A stretch of DNA of 64,000 bases from Stenotrophomonas africana (GTDB lineage Bacteria; Pseudomonadota; Gammaproteobacteria; Xanthomonadales; Xanthomonadaceae). The notes under the pieces were generated by a model, which had not been told where the DNA came from, did not search any database, and saw only the letters and a program-made list of their open reading frames with translations. The stretch covers positions 186,001-250,000 of the forward strand of contig NZ_JABEME010000007.1 of the NCBI RefSeq assembly GCF_013004645.1, read 5' to 3'. A program made the position numbers and the translations under genes. The first letter of the stretch is position 1. Every line of letters starts with the position of its first letter. Positions 61,482 through 64,000 of the stretch are shown here, one piece after another.

Positions 61482-62939
61482 ATGTTCCGTTCCCGTCCGT
61501 TGTCCCTTGCCATCCTCCTTGCGGTAGCACCGCTGTCGGCGTCTGCCGCCGAGCGCGCCGACCTGCTGATCCGCAATGCCACCGTGGTCGATGTCGAGCA
61601 CTCCAGCACCCTGGCTGGGCAGAGCGTGGTGATCCGTGGCGAGGACATCGTCGCCGTCGGCCCGGACGCACAGCTGCGCAGCCAGTGGAGTGCGGCCCGC
61701 CAGATCGATGCCACGGGCAAGTACCTGATCCCGGGCCTGTGGGACATGCACGTGCACTTCGGCGGTGGCCCGGCGCTGATCGAAGAGAACAAGGCGCTGC
61801 TGCCGCTGTACATCGCGCATGGCATCACCACGGTGCGTGACTGTTCCGGCGATCTGCCCGAGCAGGTGCTGCAGTGGCGTGGCGAGATCGCCAAGGGCAC
61901 CCTGTTCGGCCCACGCCTGCTCAGTTCGGGCGCGAAGATCGAAGGCATCAAGCCGGTCTGGAAGGGCACGATCGAAGTGGGCAGCGAGGCCGACGCCGAC
62001 AAGGCGATCGCCCGCCTGCAGCACGACAAGGTTGATTTCGTGAAGATCACCGACAGCACGCTGAAGCCGGAGCTGTTCCTGTACTCGGCCAGTGCTGCGC
62101 GCAAGGCCGGCTTCAAGGCCTCGGGTCACATTCCGATGGCGCTGACCGTGGAGCAGGCGGTCGATGCCGGACTGGCGTCGATCGAGCACCTGGACTACGC
62201 ATTCAAGGCCGGCAGCAAGGACGAAGCGAAGATCGCCGCCGACTTCGGTGCCGGCCGCATCGACCGCGCCGAAGCCAACCGCCGCCTCGACGCCAGCTTC
62301 GACCGTGACACTGCGATGCACGCCTACCGTGATTTCGCCAAGCGTGGCGTATTCGTGACCCCGACCCTCAACGGTGGCCGCATCCTCGACTTCCTTGATC
62401 AGGATGACCACGCCAAAGATCCGTACCTGGCCTACATCGGCCCTGGCCTGCGCGCGACCTACCAGTGGCGCGTGGACCGCGCGGCGAAGGCCACGCCGGC
62501 GCAGATCGAAGCGCGCCACGCGCAGTACCACCAGGTGGCCGCAGTGCTGCCGATGCTGCAGGAGGCCGGCGTGACGATCATCGCCGGCACTGATGCAGGC
62601 TTCCTCAATTCGTTCAACTTCCCGGGCATCGCCCTGCACCAGGAATTGCAGCTGTTCGTGAAGGAAGGCCTGACCGCGCCGCAGGCGCTGTCGGCCGCAA
62701 CCCGTTCCGGCCCGGCCTGGTTCGGCCAGATGGACCGTTACGGTGGTGTCGCACAGGGCAAGGCGGCCGATCTGGTGCTGCTGACCGCCAACCCGCTGCA
62801 GGACATTGCCGCCACCGAAAAGATCGACAGCGTGATCCTGCGCGGCAACGTGTATGACCGCGCCGCGCTGGACAAGATGCTGGCCGAGACCAAGGCCAAG
62901 GTCGCAGCGTGGAACGCCGAGGCGGCCAAGGCCAACTGA
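61482..62939 (+). CDS. Secreted amidohydrolase
   Basis: A 485-residue exported metal hydrolase: signal peptide (LAILLAVAPLSASAAE), a beta-sandwich start (DLLIRNATVVDVEHSS), metal motif GLWDMHVHFGGG (about 105), a lysine region VDFVKITDSTLKPEL, ASGHIPMALT and EHLDYAF, and the final catalytic Asp in AGTDAGFLNSF. Relatives are imidazolonepropionase-like or prolidase-like amidohydrolases. The substrate is unknown, but export suggests it acts on an external amide or peptide. AGGA lies eight bases before ATG 61482; ATG 61431 is an alternative. Confidence 0.88.
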   Translation: MFRSRPLSLAILLAVAPLSASAAERADLLIRNATVVDVEHSSTLAGQSVVIRGEDIVAVGPDAQLRSQWSAARQIDATGKYLIPGLWDMHVHFGGGPALIEENKALLPLYIAHGITTVRDCSGDLPEQVLQWRGEIAKGTLFGPRLLSSGAKIEGIKPVWKGTIEVGSEADADKAIARLQHDKVDFVKITDSTLKPELFLYSASAARKAGFKASGHIPMALTVEQAVDAGLASIEHLDYAFKAGSKDEAKIAADFGAGRIDRAEANRRLDASFDRDTAMHAYRDFAKRGVFVTPTLNGGRILDFLDQDDHAKDPYLAYIGPGLRATYQWRVDRAAKATPAQIEARHAQYHQVAAVLPMLQEAGVTIIAGTDAGFLNSFNFPGIALHQELQLFVKEGLTAPQALSAATRSGPAWFGQMDRYGGVAQGKAADLVLLTANPLQDIAATEKIDSVILRGNVYDRAALDKMLAETKAKVAAWNAEAAKAN

Positions 62940-62956
62940 TTGCGGGGTCGGACGGA

Positions 62957-63011
62957 ATCCACGCATGGCGTGGATCTACCCGTACCCTCGGCAGATCCAC
63001 GCCACGCGTGG
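62957..63011. repeat. SMAG-type REP inverted pair
   Basis: ATCCACGCATGGCGTGGATC with CTAC at 62976-62979, followed by GATCCACGCC..., form a closely spaced inverted pair between convergent genes. Confidence 0.78.
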
Positions 63012-63028
63012 GTGATGCGGCAGGTGAC

Positions 63029-63958
63029 CTAGCGTGGTGCCGGCCGCATTCCATGCAATTGCGGCAGCGCTGCTTTCATCGCATCGATGAAGGCGCGCAG
63101 CCGTGGCGGCTGCTGGCGCGCGGCGGGAAACACCACGTGTACCGGCAGTGCCGGCGCCTGCCAGTCCGGTAGCAGCTGCACCAGCCGCCCTTGTGCGAGG
63201 TCCTCGGCCACCAGCCAGGCCGAGACCACCGCTGCGCCCAGCCCGGCACATGCGGCTTGTTGCACCACGAACAGGTTGTCGCTGAGCAGGCGCGGGCTGA
63301 TTGAAAGGGTATGCGCGCGCCCCTGCGCGTCATGCAGCAGCAGGCGTTCGCGGTAGTAGGTGACCAGCGAGATCCACGGCAGAGACTGTGCCTGTTCCGG
63401 CGTACCGACCGCTGTGGCGTCCACCAGCGAGGGCGCCGCCACGACGATACGCGGTACCTCCGCGAGCGGCAGTGCGACCATGCGCGGTTCGTCGACCGGC
63501 CCCACCCGCACCGCGCAGTCGATGCCTTCCGCGATGAAATCCGGGCGTCGATCTTCCAGGATCCACTCCAGGCTCAGCTGCGGGTGCTGGGCGAGGAACG
63601 CAAGCATGGTCGGCAGCAGCTGCGCCTGGCCGAATGCGTGCGGCACCATCACCCGCAGGCGTCCGCGCAGCGTTTCTGGCTCGCCGTGGAGTTCGGCCTG
63701 CAGCGACTCCCATTCGTCGACCACGCGTTGCGCATGGCGCTGGCAGCGCAGGCCATCCTCGGTCAGCTGCAGGCCGTGAGTGGAACGCTGCAGCAGGCGC
63801 AGGCCGAGCTGCCGTTCCAGTGCCTGCAGGCGGCGACTGACCGTCGGCTGGGTGGTGCCCAGCTGCACGGCCGCAGCAGACAGGCTGCCGGCATCGACGA
63901 TGCGCAGGAAGGTGCGCAGCAGATCCAGGCGATCGGCGCCGGTGGCGAGGTCGTTCAT
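63029..63958 (-). CDS. LysR-family transcriptional regulator
   Basis: A 309-residue LysR protein: helix-turn-helix (FLRIVDAGSLSAAAVQLGTTQPTVSRRLQALE, residues 17-50), then a linker and an effector-binding domain to the C terminus. STHGLQLTEDGLRCQRHAQRVV is typical of the subgroup. It is transcribed toward the secreted amidohydrolase. The divergent target, if any, lies beyond the end of the window. Confidence 0.88.
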   Translation of the reverse strand: MNDLATGADRLDLLRTFLRIVDAGSLSAAAVQLGTTQPTVSRRLQALERQLGLRLLQRSTHGLQLTEDGLRCQRHAQRVVDEWESLQAELHGEPETLRGRLRVMVPHAFGQAQLLPTMLAFLAQHPQLSLEWILEDRRPDFIAEGIDCAVRVGPVDEPRMVALPLAEVPRIVVAAPSLVDATAVGTPEQAQSLPWISLVTYYRERLLLHDAQGRAHTLSISPRLLSDNLFVVQQAACAGLGAAVVSAWLVAEDLAQGRLVQLLPDWQAPALPVHVVFPAARQQPPRLRAFIDAMKAALPQLHGMRPAPR

Positions 63959-64000
63959 GCGTTTCGCGTATGAAGTTTATGTGCAAGAGCCTACTACAGA

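Noticed and set aside
1..64000. CRISPR array, prophage, integrative element or insertion sequence
   Set aside because: No array of spaced identical repeats, no transposase or integrase reading frame and no att-like duplication at the tRNA genes was seen. The short repeats are REP elements.

Overview
The window looks like a chromosomal segment of a high-GC gammaproteobacterium of the Xanthomonadaceae, most probably Stenotrophomonas (S. maltophilia group). The reasons are the very high GC coding bias, the gene families present, and more than a dozen short palindromic repeats that begin with GTAG and form hairpins. These match the SMAG type of REP element known from S. maltophilia. I see no integrase, transposase, phage gene or CRISPR array, so this reads as ordinary core and flexible chromosome rather than an island. 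The species call is an inference, since no search was possible.

Layout. 1-1030: three Ala-Glu tRNA pairs on the minus strand, with a strong promoter and two intrinsic terminators. 1083-4485: a MerR metal regulator with its own operator, a GlxA-type AraC regulator, a membrane-anchored TlpA-like thioredoxin and DsbG. 4997-11101: a probable operon of DcaP-like porin, AdiC/CadB-like antiporter, Orn/Lys/Arg decarboxylase and an unusual CDF transporter; it looks like an acid-resistance or polyamine module. 11287-17262: RidA, then a minus-strand iron or haem uptake unit (ECF sigma factor, FecR, receptor, ChaN, TonB) preceded by a Fur-like box. 17304-20963: an operon of YggS, a glutamine amidotransferase and a 74-residue protein, with a separate hypothetical gene further downstream, divergent from a PtsJ-like MocR regulator with paired direct repeats. 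21780-27072: the SOS mutasome imuA-imuB-dnaE2 with a Xanthomonad-type LexA box.

27149-42744 holds small metabolic and regulatory units: a cyclase/DsbA pair with a LysR gene, a fatty-acid-hydroxylase-family protein, two AraC regulators, a VOC protein, a family-3 glycosidase with an extra N-terminal domain, LysR/MFS/SnoaL, an alpha-amino-acid ester hydrolase and an SDR. 42873-48867: an MgtC-family protein, then the lactate operon lldP-lldR-lldD-dld with two candidate LldR operators upstream. 48989-64000: secreted hypotheticals, an I78 protease inhibitor, CDP-diglyceride hydrolase, a GNAT enzyme, a TonB-dependent receptor, lipoproteins, two amidohydrolases, a tandem DUF3806 pair, an ankyrin lipoprotein and two LysR regulators.

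REP elements sit in nearly every longer intergenic gap, mostly as inverted pairs that can form hairpins. At three genes the GTAG of the repeat supplies the TAG stop codon.
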